DNA from: DASQFQ01 sp963802905
GTDB lineage: Bacteria; Actinomycetota; Thermoleophilia; Solirubrobacterales; Solirubrobacteraceae
Assembly (NCBI GenBank): GCA_963802905.1
Contig: CAWDKH010000022.1
Coordinates: 1-64,000, forward strand
Length of the DNA: 64,000 nt
Direction: 5' to 3'
The notes beneath the pieces are model-generated. The model saw only the letters and a program-made list of their open reading frames with translations, searched no databases and had not been told where the DNA came from. Made by a program: the position numbers and the translations under genes. Positions 35,058 to 44,524 of the stretch are shown here, in pieces (within the stretch, counting starts at the first letter, position 1; every line of letters begins with the position of its first letter).

Positions 35058-36696
35058 ACCGGGACCTTCGCGTGCCCATTGCGCGACGGGATCGCCCGCC
35101 GCAGCTTCTTCCAGCGCTGGTCGTTGCAGGATCTTCTTGGCCGCGTTGTGCCCGCCGGCGGCCATGACGCCGCCGCCCGGGTGCGTGCCCGCGCCGCACA
35201 GGTACAGGCCGTCGACCGGCGTCGAGTACTGCGCCAGCGCCGGCGTCGGGCGCATGAACGCCATCTGGTCCAGGCCCTGCTCGCCCTGGAAGATGTTGCC
35301 GCCGAGCAGCCCGAAGATCCGCTCGAGGTCCGGCGGGGCGAGCACCTCGTGGTGCACGACCGCGTCCTTGACGTTCGGCGCCACCGCGCCGAGCGTGTCG
35401 AGGCACTGCTGCCCGTAGCGCTCGCGCGAGCCCTCGGGCCAGCCCTCCTCGTTGTAGGGCCCGTACTGGGTGAACATCGTCACCACGGTCGCGCCGTCGT
35501 CGGTCAGCGTGTCGTCGATCGTGGTCGGCACCTCGACCTCGAGGTACGGCGCCTCCGACGGCCGCCCGCGCACCGCGTCCTGCCAGGCGCGCTCGAGGTA
35601 GTCGATCGAGGGGCAGAACGCGACGCCGGAGCGCAGCAGCATGTACCGGTCCTCGTCGGTCACGCCCTCGTAGTGCGGGGGCTCGGAGAGCACCCAGTTG
35701 ACCTTCACCGACCCGCCGCGCGTCTTGTAGCGCTGCAGGTCCTCGACGACCTCGTCGGGGAAGTGCTCGGCCCCCGCCAGGTCGAGCACCGTCGTCTTGG
35801 GGTGCGCCCCCGAGACGACCACCCCTGCCCGAAGCTCCTCGCCCGACTCGAGCGTCACGCCGAGCACGCGCCCGTCGCGGACGTCGATCGAGCGGACTGC
35901 CGCGCCGGTGCGGATCGTCGCGCCCGACGCCTCCGCCGACTTCGCGATCGCCATCGAGATCGCGCCCATGCCGCCCTTGACGTGGCCCCACAGCCCGGAC
36001 ACGCCGTCGATCTCTCCCAAGCGCGTGGTGCAGCAGGTTGTAGGCGGTGCCCGGCGTGCGCGGCCCGGCCCACACGCCGACCACGCCGGTCGAGGCGGTC
36101 GCGCCCTTGTAGAGGTCGTTCTCGAACCAGTCGTCGAGCAGGTCGCCGACCGACATCGTCATCACGCGGTAGAAGTCGTGGACGTCGCGCTTGGACAGGC
36201 CCGCGGCGCGCCCCGCCTCGCGCAGCAGCGAGAACAGGTCGCCCGGGCGCTTGGAGCCGATCATCGGCGGCGGCTTCAGCATCAGCGGGCGCAGGAACGC
36301 CGCCATCCGCTCGAGCAGGTCCTCGAAGGCCGGCAGCGCCGCGGCGTCCTTCTTCGAGAAGCGCGCGAGCGACTCGACCGTCTTCTGCTGGTCGTTGTGG
36401 AAGAACAGCACGCGGCCGTCGGCGTCGATCGCCGCGTAGGCGGGATCGAGCGGGTGGACCTCGTAGCCGAAGTCCTTGAGCCGCAGGTCCTTGACCACGG
36501 TCGGCTGCAGGAGCGAGACCACGTAGGAGGCGCGCGAGATGCGATGCCCCGGCCACACCTCCTCGGTCACACAGGCCCCTCCGAGGATGTCGCGGCGCTC
36601 GACCACGCAGACGCGCAGCCCGGCCCGCGCGAGGTATGCGCCGGCGGTGAGCCCGTTGTGGCCCCCGCCGACGACGATCGCGTCGTAGTCGGTCAT
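35054..36696 (-). CDS. CrtI/PYROXD2-like FAD oxidoreductase 2 (frame-broken)
   Basis: About 547 residues, paralogous to oxidoreductase 1 in the same operon. The FAD loop is DAIVVGGGHNGLTAGAYLAR with CVVERRDILGGACVTEE. The frame breaks near 36025 (HHAL joining GEIDGVSGLWGHVKGGMGAI). The C-terminal contact is GLYLCGAGTHPGGGVMAAGG. A second break near 35125 explains why one frame appears to run on into the acyl-CoA dehydrogenase. In the alternate frame the tail is basic (QRWKKLRRAIPSRNG) and stops at 35054 with a normal 4-bp overlap. It is divergent from the Rieske gene, 67 bp away. Confidence 0.83.
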
Positions 36697-36718
36697 AGGC
36701 GGCCAACCTACGCGATCC

Positions 36719-36732
36719 TGACCATGTAGTCA
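36719..36732. promoter_or_regulatory. Imperfect dyad in the divergent promoter
   Basis: TGACCATGTAGTCA has a 10-of-14 symmetric match between the divergent oxidoreductase and Rieske starts. It is a possible operator for one of the two TetR proteins encoded downstream. Confidence 0.3.
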
Positions 36733-36749
36733 AACGCACGAACTCCTGA

Positions 36750-36755
36750 TAGATT
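36750..36755 (+). promoter_or_regulatory. -10-like box TAGATT, leaderless start of the Rieske gene
   Basis: TAGATT ends 8 nt before ATG 36764, with no Shine-Dalgarno between. Confidence 0.45.
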
Positions 36756-36763
36756 CGGACGCC

Positions 36764-37901
36764 ATGACGCCGCCCTTCACCGAGGCCGAGCTTGCGGAGA
36801 CCCGGCGCCCGCTGCTCGAGGCCAGCCAACTCCCGCCCCGTGCCTACGTCGACGAGGAGGTCGCCGCCTGGGAGGCGGAGCACCTCTTCCTCGGCGGCTG
36901 GGTGTGCGTCGGCCACGAGCAGCCGCTCGCCTCGCGCGGCGCGTTCGTCACGCGCGACATCGGCGGCGAGAGCCTGCTCTTCATGGGCGACGACGAGGGC
37001 AAGCCGCACGGCGTCTTCAACGTCTGCCGCCACCGCGGCGCCCGCCTCGTGAGCGAGCCGGAGGGCACCATGCGGCGCCTCCAGTGCCCCTACCACGCCT
37101 GGTGCTACGGCTTCGACGGCGCGCTCAAGTCGGCGCCCCACACCGAGGAGATCGAGAACTTCGACCCCTCCAACATCGGCCTGACCGCCGTCCGCATGGA
37201 GGAGCGCCACGGCCTCCTGTTCGCCGACGTCTCCGGCGTCGCCGGCCCGATCGACGACCACCTCGGCGACCTGCAGCAGCACCTCGAGCACTACCGCCTC
37301 GGCGAGCTCGAGCGCCACGGCGCGATCACCTACGACGTCGAGTCGAACTGGAAGGCGATCGTCGAGAACTACTCCGAGTGCCTGCACTGCCCGGGCGTGC
37401 ACCCCGAGCTCAACCGCCTCAGCCACTACCTGAGCGGCGACGAGTACTACGGCAGCGGCGCCTGGTGCGGCGGCTCGATGACGCTCAACGAGGGCGCGGA
37501 GACGATGGCGCAGAACGGCGGCCACGCCCACCGCCCCGCGATCAAGGGCCTGAGCGAGAAGGAGCAGCGCGACGTCCTCTACTTCGCGCTCTTCCCCAAC
37601 CTGCTCGTCTCGCTGCACCCCGACTACGTGATGGTCCACACGCTGTGGCCGCGCGGCGCCGGGCGCACCGAGGTCGTGTGCGAGTGGTACTTCGAGCCCG
37701 AGACCGCGGCGCAGCCCGGACTTCGATCCGTCCGATGCGATCGGCTTCTGGGACATGGTGAACCGCCAGGACTGGGAGGTGTGCGAGCTCGTCCAGCGCG
37801 GCATCGGCTCGCGCGGGCACGTCCCCGGCCGCTACACCGACAACGAGACGACCGTCCACGCCTTCGACCAGCTCGTCGCCGACGCGTACCTCGAGAAGTG
37901 A
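36764..37901 (+). CDS. Rieske non-heme iron oxygenase, alpha subunit (frame-broken)
   Basis: About 379 residues. The Rieske [2Fe-2S] site has Cys88-His90 (VCRHRGARL) and Cys108-His111 (CPYHAWCYGFDG). The catalytic domain has His208 and His213 of the iron site (ENYSECLHCPGVHPEL). Near 37715 one extra base breaks the frame, which resumes DFDPSDAIGFWDMVNRQDWE, containing the probable Asp ligand. The overall pattern is closest to single-subunit oxygenases acting on quaternary amines (choline or glycine-betaine monooxygenase group) rather than classical aromatic dioxygenases. No reductase gene is adjacent. The stop overlaps the TetR start. Confidence 0.88.
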
Positions 37902-38489
37902 CGCGAGCGTTCCGCCCGCGAGCGGATCCTCGACGCGGCGATGAACCGGATCGCCAACGACGGGATCGACGCGGTGCGGATCGCCCGCATCGCGATGGAC
38001 GCGCGGGTCTCGACCGCGCTCGTGCACTACCACTTCGCCACCCGCGAGGCCCTGCTCGCCGAGGCGCTCGAGTACAGCTTCGAGACCGCCGGCGAGGTGC
38101 GCGAGGAGAGCAGCAGCGATCCGGTCACGCGCCTGCGGGCGATGATCGACCAGTGCCTGCCGCTGCCCGGCGAGCTCGAGCGCGACTGGGTGCTGTGGGT
38201 CGAGCTGTGGCTGCGCGCCGTCCGCCACCCCGAGCTGCGCCCGACCGCCGCGAAGCTCTACGCGCGCATGAACGTCTGGTTCCGCACCGCGATCGAGGAG
38301 GGCGGCTTCGGCGACGTCGACGCCGGCGCGATCGCGGACCGCACGCTCGCGCTGATCGACGGCTTCGGCGTGCGGGCGCTGCTCGGCGACCCCGAGATGC
38401 CGCTCGAACGCGCGCGGACCGAGGTATGGCACGCACTCGCGGGTGACCTGGGCTTGCGCGACGAGGCGCCGAGCGGTTACGTTCACTGA
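37898..38489 (+). CDS. TetR family regulator 1 (frame-broken near start)
   Basis: About 197 residues. The N-terminal HTH reads ERILDAAMNRIANDGIDAVR and IAMDARVSTALVHYHFATRE; the ligand domain follows (LERDWVLWVELWLRAVRHPE). GTG 37898 overlaps the Rieske stop (GTGA), but one extra base near 37912 is needed to join it to the HTH frame; otherwise translation would start inside the HTH at ATG 37941. It probably controls the oxygenase/oxidoreductase cluster. It is similar in layout to the following TetR gene, suggesting duplication. Confidence 0.82.
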
Positions 38490-38512
38490 ATCGCCGTTCG
38501 GATAACTCTTCG

Positions 38513-39121
38513 ATGAGCCCGCGTCCGAGCACCGGGCACGTCCGCCGCCCCGCGATCCTCAAGGCCGCTGCGGAGGTGATCGCCGAGCGCGGCGTCATCG
38601 GCACGCGCATCGCCGACGTCGCCGAGCGGGCGGGCACCTCGCCGCCCGGCGTCCTCTACTGGTTCGCCACCAAGGACGAGCTGCTGACCGAGGCGCTGGC
38701 GTTCTCCGACGACCACTTCTACGCGTCGCTCAACGACCAGCTCGCGCAGTTGGCGGGCCCGCGCGAGCGGCTGGCGCGAATCGTCGAGATGTGGCCGGCC
38801 GACGGCGACGGCGAGGCGGTGCTGTGGATGGAGCTGTGGGTGCGCGCGCTGCGCGATCCCGCGGTCAACGCCGCGCGCGCGAAGCTCGACGGCCGCTGGC
38901 GGGCGGCGATCGCGGACGTCGTGCGCGACGGACAGGCAGCTGGGGAGTTCGGGTCGGTCGACCCGGAGGAGTTCGCGCTGACGCTTGGCGCGCTGATGGA
39001 TGGGTTCGCGATTCAACTCGCGCTGCGCGATCCGGCAGTGACGCCGGAGCGGGTGCGCGAGCATTGCATGGCGCTCGTGGAGGAGCGCCTCGGACTGGAG
39101 GGAGTGGCAGATGGGGCCTGA
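38513..39121 (+). CDS. TetR family regulator 2
   Basis: 202 residues. The HTH reads ILKAAAEVIAERGVIGTRIA and VAERAGTSPPGVLYWFATKD; the C-terminal ligand domain includes EAVLWMELWVRALRDPAVNA, closely paralleling WVELWLRAVRHPE of the preceding TetR. It is likely the local repressor of the downstream importer, whose first gene overlaps it by 11 bp. The effector is presumably a cluster substrate or CoA ester. ATG 38513. Confidence 0.87.
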   Translation: MSPRPSTGHVRRPAILKAAAEVIAERGVIGTRIADVAERAGTSPPGVLYWFATKDELLTEALAFSDDHFYASLNDQLAQLAGPRERLARIVEMWPADGDGEAVLWMELWVRALRDPAVNAARAKLDGRWRAAIADVVRDGQAAGEFGSVDPEEFALTLGALMDGFAIQLALRDPAVTPERVREHCMALVEERLGLEGVADGA

Positions 39122-40235
39122 GGGGATCTTCAACGGACCGCTACGGCGGCGCGAGCTGCTGCGGGGCGGGGCGGGCCTCGCGCTCGGGCTCGGGCTGGCG
39201 GGCTGCGGCGTCGGCAACGAGGCGGCGTCGAGCAAGAAGGCGACCGAGAAGGTGGTCAAGGCGGAGCCGGACGGCGACCTCGTGTACTTCAACTGGTCGG
39301 AGTACATGGAGCCGAAGCTGATCAAGGCGTTCGAGAAGCAGTTCGGCGTCAAGGTCCGCGAGTCCAACTTCGACTCGATGCAGGGCATGATGGCCAAGCT
39401 GCGGTCGGGCAACCGCTACGACCTGATCTTCCCGTCGTCGGAGTGGGTCGACCGCCTGCGCAAGGCCAACCAGCTGCTGCGGATCGACACCGAGCAGATC
39501 CCCAACGCGTCGACGCTCTACCCGTACTTCAAGCAGCCCTGGTACGACCCGAAGGCCGACCACACCGTCCCCTACGCGATGTACGCGAGCGGCCTCATCT
39601 ACCGCAAGGACAAGGTCGAGATGACCGGGTCCTGGAACGACATCGGCAACGAGAAGGCCAAGGGCCGCAGCTACCTGCTCGACGACTTCCAGGAGGTCAT
39701 CGGCGCCGGCAACCTCGTCAACGGGGCCAAGCTCAACGAGACCGACCAGGCGGCGGTCGACAAGTCCAAGCAGTGGGCGCTCGACCTCAAGCCGAACCTG
39801 CGCGGCTTCTCCACCGACGACGTGCAGAACATGGTCAACGGCAACGCGTGGATCCACCACGGGTGGAACGGCGATGTCGTCAACGTCCGCAACCAGGTCA
39901 AGAAGCCCGAGAACTACTCGTTCGTGAAGTGCGAGGAGGGCATCCCGCTCGGCACCGACTGCTTCGCGATCCCCGCCAACGCTGAGCATCCGGGCACGGC
40001 GCTGACGTTCATCAATTTCATCCTTGACCCCGAGAACGCCTCGAAGAACATCGAGTACATGGGCTACCCGATGCCGTACAAGGGGCCCGACGAGACGTTC
40101 GCGGACCTCGTCAAGGACGATCCCGCGATCGACGTCACGATCGACGACCTGAAGAACGGCCAGCAGTACGCGAACCTCGGCGCGGCGGGCCGGCGCACCT
40201 GGGACGAGGCCTGGACGGAGATCAAGGCCGGCTGA
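39111..40235 (+). CDS. PotD-like polyamine-type ABC substrate-binding lipoprotein
   Basis: 374 residues. A twin-arginine-like n-region (LRRRELLRGG) and lipobox with Cys32 (GLGLAGC) precede a class II periplasmic-binding fold. Family words are LVYFNWSEYMEPKLIKAFEK, VKVRESNFDSMQGMMAKLRS, YDLIFPSSEWVDRL and WIHHGWNGDVVNVRNQ. Trp and acidic residues in these segments line the cation pocket in PotD/PotF homologues. It delivers substrate to the permeases encoded next. Related proteins bind putrescine, spermidine or other cationic amines, so the exact ligand is open. Confidence 0.88.
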   Translation: MGPEGIFNGPLRRRELLRGGAGLALGLGLAGCGVGNEAASSKKATEKVVKAEPDGDLVYFNWSEYMEPKLIKAFEKQFGVKVRESNFDSMQGMMAKLRSGNRYDLIFPSSEWVDRLRKANQLLRIDTEQIPNASTLYPYFKQPWYDPKADHTVPYAMYASGLIYRKDKVEMTGSWNDIGNEKAKGRSYLLDDFQEVIGAGNLVNGAKLNETDQAAVDKSKQWALDLKPNLRGFSTDDVQNMVNGNAWIHHGWNGDVVNVRNQVKKPENYSFVKCEEGIPLGTDCFAIPANAEHPGTALTFINFILDPENASKNIEYMGYPMPYKGPDETFADLVKDDPAIDVTIDDLKNGQQYANLGAAGRRTWDEAWTEIKAG

Positions 40236-40245
40236 GGCCGCGACG

Positions 40246-41082
40246 ATGGGCGACCGCTTCGCTGCGCGGTTCCTGATCCCGGGCGGGCTCTGGCTGCTGC
40301 TGTTCTTCGCGGTGCCGCTGGGGATCGTGCTGGCGATCTCGTTCGGCACGACCGACGACCTCGGCGCCGCGATCTACGGCTGGTACCCGGAGAACTACTC
40401 GCGCGCGTTCGACCCGCTGTTCGTGCCGGTGCTGCTGCGCTCGGTCGGCTATGCGCTGGCGACCGTCGTGCTGTGCCTCGCGCTCGGCTATCCGGTCGCG
40501 TACTACATCGCCCGCTTCGGCGGCCGCTACAAGAACGTCCTGATCGCGCTCGTGGTGCTGCCGTTCTTCGTCAACTACCTCGTGCGCACGTACGCGTGGG
40601 TGGCGATCCTGTCCGACGAGGGGATCCTCAACGGCCTGCTCGGGCGCGACGAGCCGGTCCAGTTCCTCAACAACTCGTTCGCGGTCGTCGGCGGGCTCGT
40701 CTACGGCTACCTGGCGTTCATGATCCTGCCGGTCTACGCGGCGCTCGACCGCATGGACCCGGCGCTGATCGAGGCGGGCAAGGACCTGTACGGCTCGCGC
40801 TGGGCCACGTTCCGCCACGTCACGTGGCCGACGACGTTCCAAGGCGTGCTGGCCGGCACCGTGCTCGTGTTCCTGCCCGCGGTCGGCGACTTCGTCAGCG
40901 CGCAGCTGCTCGGCGGCCCCGGCACGTACATGGTCGGGAACCTGATCCAGCAGCAGTTCTTCGGCGCGGAGAACTGGCCGTTCGGCGCCGCGCTGACCAC
41001 GCTGCTGATGCTGTTCCTGCTGATCTGGATGGTCTTCTACCTGCGCTCGGCGGCGAAGGCCGCGCGCGAGGCGACGGCGTGA
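40246..41082 (+). CDS. PotB-like ABC permease
   Basis: 278 residues, six membrane helices, the first at about residues 8-30. The EAA loop that docks with the ATPase is EAGKDLYGSRWATFRHVTWP. The region LRSVGYALATVVLCLALGYP matches the conserved core of the PotB/PotH group. It lies ten bases after potD and overlaps the next permease start by 4 bp (GTGA). Confidence 0.9.
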   Translation: MGDRFAARFLIPGGLWLLLFFAVPLGIVLAISFGTTDDLGAAIYGWYPENYSRAFDPLFVPVLLRSVGYALATVVLCLALGYPVAYYIARFGGRYKNVLIALVVLPFFVNYLVRTYAWVAILSDEGILNGLLGRDEPVQFLNNSFAVVGGLVYGYLAFMILPVYAALDRMDPALIEAGKDLYGSRWATFRHVTWPTTFQGVLAGTVLVFLPAVGDFVSAQLLGGPGTYMVGNLIQQQFFGAENWPFGAALTTLLMLFLLIWMVFYLRSAAKAAREATA

Positions 41083-41903
41083 ACGACTTCGACCGCCCGC
41101 GCTTCTTGCGCATCTACACGGGCGCGTTCTTCGCCGTCCTCTTCCTCCCGATCCTGCTGGTGGTGCTGTTCTCGTTCAACTCGGAGCGCTCGCTGCAGCG
41201 CTTCACCGGCTTCTCGTTCGAGTGGTACCAGCGCTTCTTCGAGAACGAGTCGCTGACCTCGTCGCTGCGGGCGAGCCTCGAGATCGCGTTCGTGACGATG
41301 ATCGTCGGCACGCTGCTGGGGACGCTGCTCGCGTTCGGGCTCGTGCGGGCGCGCACGCGCTGGGCGGGGGGCGCGAACGTGCTGATGCTGGTCCCGCTCG
41401 TGACGCCGGAGATCGTGGCCGGCGTGTCGGCGCTGCTGCTGTTCACGCAGCTCGGCTGGCGGCTGTCGCTGGGCACGATCATGCTCGCCCACATCACGTT
41501 CTCGATCTCGTACGTGACCGTGGTGGTGCGGGCGCGGCTCGCTGCGCTTCACCCGGAGGTCGAGCAGGCGGCGATGGACCTCGGCGCGTCGCGGATCCAG
41601 ACGGTGTGGCTCGTCGTGCTGCCGGCGCTCTGGCCGGCGATCCTGGCGAGCGGGCTGCTGACCTTCGCGCTGTCGTTCGACGACTTCGTGCTCTCGTTCT
41701 TCACGACCGGTGAGTCGCCGCAGCCGCTGCCCGTGCGCATCTGGTCGGCGATCCGCTTCGGCGTGACGCCGACGATCAACGCGATCGGGACCTTGATGCT
41801 GGCGATCTCGGTGTTCTGCATCGCGCTCGCGGTGTTCCTGCCGAAGCTGCTCGGCCGGCGCGAGAGCGGACTCGGCGTCCTATTGGGGAGGGAGGAAGCG
41901 TGA
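41079..41903 (+). CDS. PotC-like ABC permease
   Basis: 274 residues, six helices. The first is at about residues 12-34 (FFAVLFLPILLVVLFSFNSE). The PotC-type periplasmic loop FTGFSFEWYQRFFENESL follows. The EAA loop is EQAAMDLGASRIQTVWLVVL. GTG 41079 overlaps the PotB stop. It forms the heteromeric channel with the preceding permease. Confidence 0.9.
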   Translation: MNDFDRPRFLRIYTGAFFAVLFLPILLVVLFSFNSERSLQRFTGFSFEWYQRFFENESLTSSLRASLEIAFVTMIVGTLLGTLLAFGLVRARTRWAGGANVLMLVPLVTPEIVAGVSALLLFTQLGWRLSLGTIMLAHITFSISYVTVVVRARLAALHPEVEQAAMDLGASRIQTVWLVVLPALWPAILASGLLTFALSFDDFVLSFFTTGESPQPLPVRIWSAIRFGVTPTINAIGTLMLAISVFCIALAVFLPKLLGRRESGLGVLLGREEA

Positions 41904-42964
41904 GCGAGGCCGTGCGCTTCGACGGTGTGACCAAGCGCTTCGGCGCGGCGACCGCGGTCGACGACCTCAACCTGACGATCGAGGAGGGCGAGTTCTTCTC
42001 GCTGCTCGGGCCGTCGGGCTGCGGGAAGACGACGACGCTGCGGATGATCGCCGGCTTCGAGCAGCCGACCGAGGGCGAGGTCTTCCTCGAGGGCAAGCCG
42101 GTGGCGACGGTGCCGCCGTACAAGCGCCACGTCAACACGGTCTTCCAGTCCTACGCGCTGTTCGAGCACCTCGACATCGAGGGCAACGTCGCGTTCGGGC
42201 TCAAGCGGCGCAAGGTGCCGGGGCCGGAGATCGAGCAGCGGGTCGCCGAGGCGCTCGAGCTCGTGCAGATGGTGGGGCGCGAGACGGCGAGGCCGAACGA
42301 GCTGTCCGGCGGCCAGCGCCAGCGCGTCGCGCTCGCCCGCGCGCTGGTCAACCGGCCGGCGGTCCTGCTGCTCGACGAGCCGCTCGGCGCGCTCGACCTC
42401 AAGCTGCGCAAGCAGATGCAGGTGGAGCTGAAGTCGATCCAGCGCGAGGTCGGGATCACGTTCGTCTACGTCACGCACGACCAGGAGGAGGCGCTGGCGA
42501 TGTCGGACCGCATCGCGGTCATGGACCACGGCGTCGTCGTCCAGTGCGGAACGCCGGAGGAGGTCTACGAGCAGCCGGCGAAGCCGTTCGTGGCCGGCTT
42601 CATCGGCATCTCGAACCTGATGCCGGGCACCGTCGAGGACGGCGGCGTGCGGCTGGCCAGCGGGGCGCACGTCCCGGCGCCGCTGCCGGAGGGGTGCGCG
42701 GCGGGCGCCGAGGTCCAGCTCTCGGTGCGGCCGGAGAAGATCTGGCTCGACGAGCAGGAGGACGGCATGGTCCAGCTCGAGGGCACGGTCGCGGAGCGCG
42801 TCTACGTGGGCACGACGACGCAGGTGATCGTCGAGCTCGGGCCGGACACGCGGGTCGTGGCGCTGGAGCAGAACACGCACGTCTCGCACGCCCACGACCG
42901 CTGGGAGATCGGCGAGAAGGTCACGCTGGCGTGGCGGCCGGAGCACTCGCGCGTGCTCCGCTGA
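41900..42964 (+). CDS. PotA-like ABC ATPase
   Basis: 354 residues. Walker A is GPSGCGKTT, the Q loop is VFQSYALFEHLDI, the signature is LSGGQRQR, Walker B is VLLLDEPLGALD and the switch His is in VTHDQEEAL. A C-terminal TOBE domain (about residues 280-350) includes LSVRPEKIWL and VERVYVGTTTQVIVEL-like strands. It energises the importer. GTG 41900 follows GGGAGGGAGG and overlaps the PotC stop. The 3' end overlaps the convergent membrane protein gene by 44 bp. Confidence 0.92.
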   Translation: MSEAVRFDGVTKRFGAATAVDDLNLTIEEGEFFSLLGPSGCGKTTTLRMIAGFEQPTEGEVFLEGKPVATVPPYKRHVNTVFQSYALFEHLDIEGNVAFGLKRRKVPGPEIEQRVAEALELVQMVGRETARPNELSGGQRQRVALARALVNRPAVLLLDEPLGALDLKLRKQMQVELKSIQREVGITFVYVTHDQEEALAMSDRIAVMDHGVVVQCGTPEEVYEQPAKPFVAGFIGISNLMPGTVEDGGVRLASGAHVPAPLPEGCAAGAEVQLSVRPEKIWLDEQEDGMVQLEGTVAERVYVGTTTQVIVELGPDTRVVALEQNTHVSHAHDRWEIGEKVTLAWRPEHSRVLR

Positions 42965-43736
42965 GCAGCGCCGCGCCGGCCAGGACCGGCGCGAGGTTGA
43001 TGGCGAAGAAGAGCCAGGTGCCGGCGTCGTAGTCGACCTGCGCCGCGGCGGGGACGACGGGGTCGGTGACGAGCACCGCGAGGATGGCGGCGATGCCGAA
43101 GGTCACGAGCGTGATGCCCAGCGTGCGGAGCTCCGCCGGGGTCGCGCCGGTCCTGAGCACCCACGCGCCGACGGCGGGCGTGAGGTAGGTCGCGGCATAG
43201 ATGCGCGCGTGGAAGGCGTCGACCGGCCAGGGCCAGAAGCCGGTGGCGTCCGCCGGGATGACGAGCATCGCGACCCCGTAGCCGCCGAACACCAGCGCGA
43301 GCACGGTCATCGCCGCGCGCGCGTGGATCAGCGGCTCCGGCACGCGCCAGTCGCGCAGCCGCCACAGGAAGACCGCCGAGTTCACGGGCAGGAACAGGTA
43401 GAGCGGCCAGAACACCCAGGTGGCGACGCGCACCCACTCGAAGCGGTCGGCGTAGGCGAGCATCACGACCATGATCGCCGCGGTGAAGATGAAGATCTCC
43501 CACAGCACGAGGCGGCCCGGCGACCAGCGGCCGGTGACCGCGAGGATCACCAGCGGGACGAGCGCGGCGAGGTAGATGACGCCGACGTAGCGGGCGTTGA
43601 ACGGCGGCGTGATCCAGGCCCAGATGTCGGTGCCGCCCCACTTCGGCGTGGTGAGCAGGAGCGCCGCGGCCGCGCCCACGACACCGCACTCGACCCACGT
43701 GACCGCGCGCAGAAAGCCGGGGATGCGCGGGTTCAC
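42921..43736 (-). CDS. Multi-spanning membrane protein, unknown
   Basis: 271 residues with about eight hydrophobic helices and short loops; no family recognised. The helical pattern (for example VVGAAAALLLTTPKW, IYLAALVPLVILAV, VLALVFGGYGVAMLV) and a WPWPVDAFHARIYAATYLTP loop suggest an integral membrane protein without obvious catalytic residues. The start is GTG 43736 with TAGAGT 6 nt upstream. It overlaps the PotA gene's 3' end. Function unknown. Confidence 0.7.
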   Translation of the reverse strand: MNPRIPGFLRAVTWVECGVVGAAAALLLTTPKWGGTDIWAWITPPFNARYVGVIYLAALVPLVILAVTGRWSPGRLVLWEIFIFTAAIMVVMLAYADRFEWVRVATWVFWPLYLFLPVNSAVFLWRLRDWRVPEPLIHARAAMTVLALVFGGYGVAMLVIPADATGFWPWPVDAFHARIYAATYLTPAVGAWVLRTGATPAELRTLGITLVTFGIAAILAVLVTDPVVPAAAQVDYDAGTWLFFAINLAPVLAGAALLSGARASAPAATPA

Positions 43737-43742
43737 GCGCCG

Positions 43743-43748
43743 ACTCTA
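43743..43748 (-). promoter_or_regulatory. -10-like box TAGAGT, leaderless start
   Basis: TAGAGT (minus strand) ends 6 nt before GTG 43736. Confidence 0.45.
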
Positions 43749-43762
43749 GATGGTTGATCCCA

Positions 43763-44524
43763 TCAGGGCTTGAGGCGATGCCCGGTGGTGAACAGCCAGA
43801 CGCTCCACGTCACCGAGGCTGCGGCGATCGCGGCGGTGACGCCGAGCGAGAGCCAGATCGACGTGTCGCTGTGGCCGAGGAAGCCGTAGCGGACGGCGTC
43901 GATCAGGTAGTGGAGCGGGTTCAAGCGCGAGATCTCCTCCCACGGCGAGGGCAGGCTCGCGACGCTGTAGAACACGCCGCCGAGGAACGACAGCGGCAGG
44001 ATCACGAGGTTGGTCACGAACGCCGTGTGGTCCCACGACTCGGCGTAGATGCCGACCACGATCCCGAACGAGCAGAACAGGAAGAGCAGCAGGACCACCG
44101 CCGCGATGAGCGCGAGCGGCGCGTTGATCGGGACGTGGGTGAGCGGCAGCGCGACCAGGAGCAGGCCGATGCCGATCAGCAGCGCGCGCACGGCGCCGCC
44201 GACGTTGAGCGCGAGGTTGACCTGCCACGGGCGCATGGGCGCGGCGAGCACGTCGTTGATGTAGCGGTCGAAGCGGGCCTGGAAGACGCTCGCCGAGTTG
44301 TTGGCGTAGGCGGCCTGGGCCATCGTCATCGTGATCAGGCCGGGGACGATGTAGACGTCGTAGGAGACGCCGTCGATCTCGCGGATGCGGTCGCCGAGAC
44401 TCAGGCCGAAGACGAGGATGAACAGCGAGCTCGAGAGGATCGGCGCGAGGACGGTCTGCGTCCACAGCTTCAGCACGCGGTTGACCTCGCGGCCGGAGAG
44501 GGCGATCAGTCCGCGGTGCGTCAC
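43763..44524 (-). CDS. ABC-2 type transporter permease
   Basis: 253 residues, six helices. ABC-2 features are LKLWTQTVLAPILSSSLFIL near the N-terminus, GLITMTMAQAAYANNSAS, the coupling-helix region FQARFDRYINDVLAAPMRPW, and LPLSFLGGVFYSVASLPSPW with INPLHY-like LNPLHYLIDAVRY. These permeases export drugs, lipids or polysaccharides with a separate ATPase. None is adjacent; the nearest candidate is encoded at 53938-54702. Its ATG overlaps the EamA gene stop (ATGA), so it is the last gene of the long minus-strand operon. Confidence 0.87.
   Translation of the reverse strand: MTHRGLIALSGREVNRVLKLWTQTVLAPILSSSLFILVFGLSLGDRIREIDGVSYDVYIVPGLITMTMAQAAYANNSASVFQARFDRYINDVLAAPMRPWQVNLALNVGGAVRALLIGIGLLLVALPLTHVPINAPLALIAAVVLLLFLFCSFGIVVGIYAESWDHTAFVTNLVILPLSFLGGVFYSVASLPSPWEEISRLNPLHYLIDAVRYGFLGHSDTSIWLSLGVTAAIAAASVTWSVWLFTTGHRLKP

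Noticed and set aside
30915..36020. A 1701-codon minus-strand open frame suggesting a giant fusion protein
   Set aside because: It is a GC-rich frame passing through parts of four separate genes. The apparent oxidoreductase/acyl-CoA dehydrogenase fusion disappears when one base near 35125 is corrected, restoring a stop at 35054 with a normal 4-bp overlap.
30211..36696. Carotenoid biosynthesis cluster because of two CrtI-like genes
   Set aside because: No phytoene synthase, cyclase or GGPP synthase is present. The neighbours are acyl-CoA and amine-type catabolic genes, and the family is functionally broad.
39111..42964. Assigning gene symbols potD, potB, potC and potA
   Set aside because: Family resemblance is clear, but polyamine specificity is not shown by the sequence and the context suggests other cationic amines.
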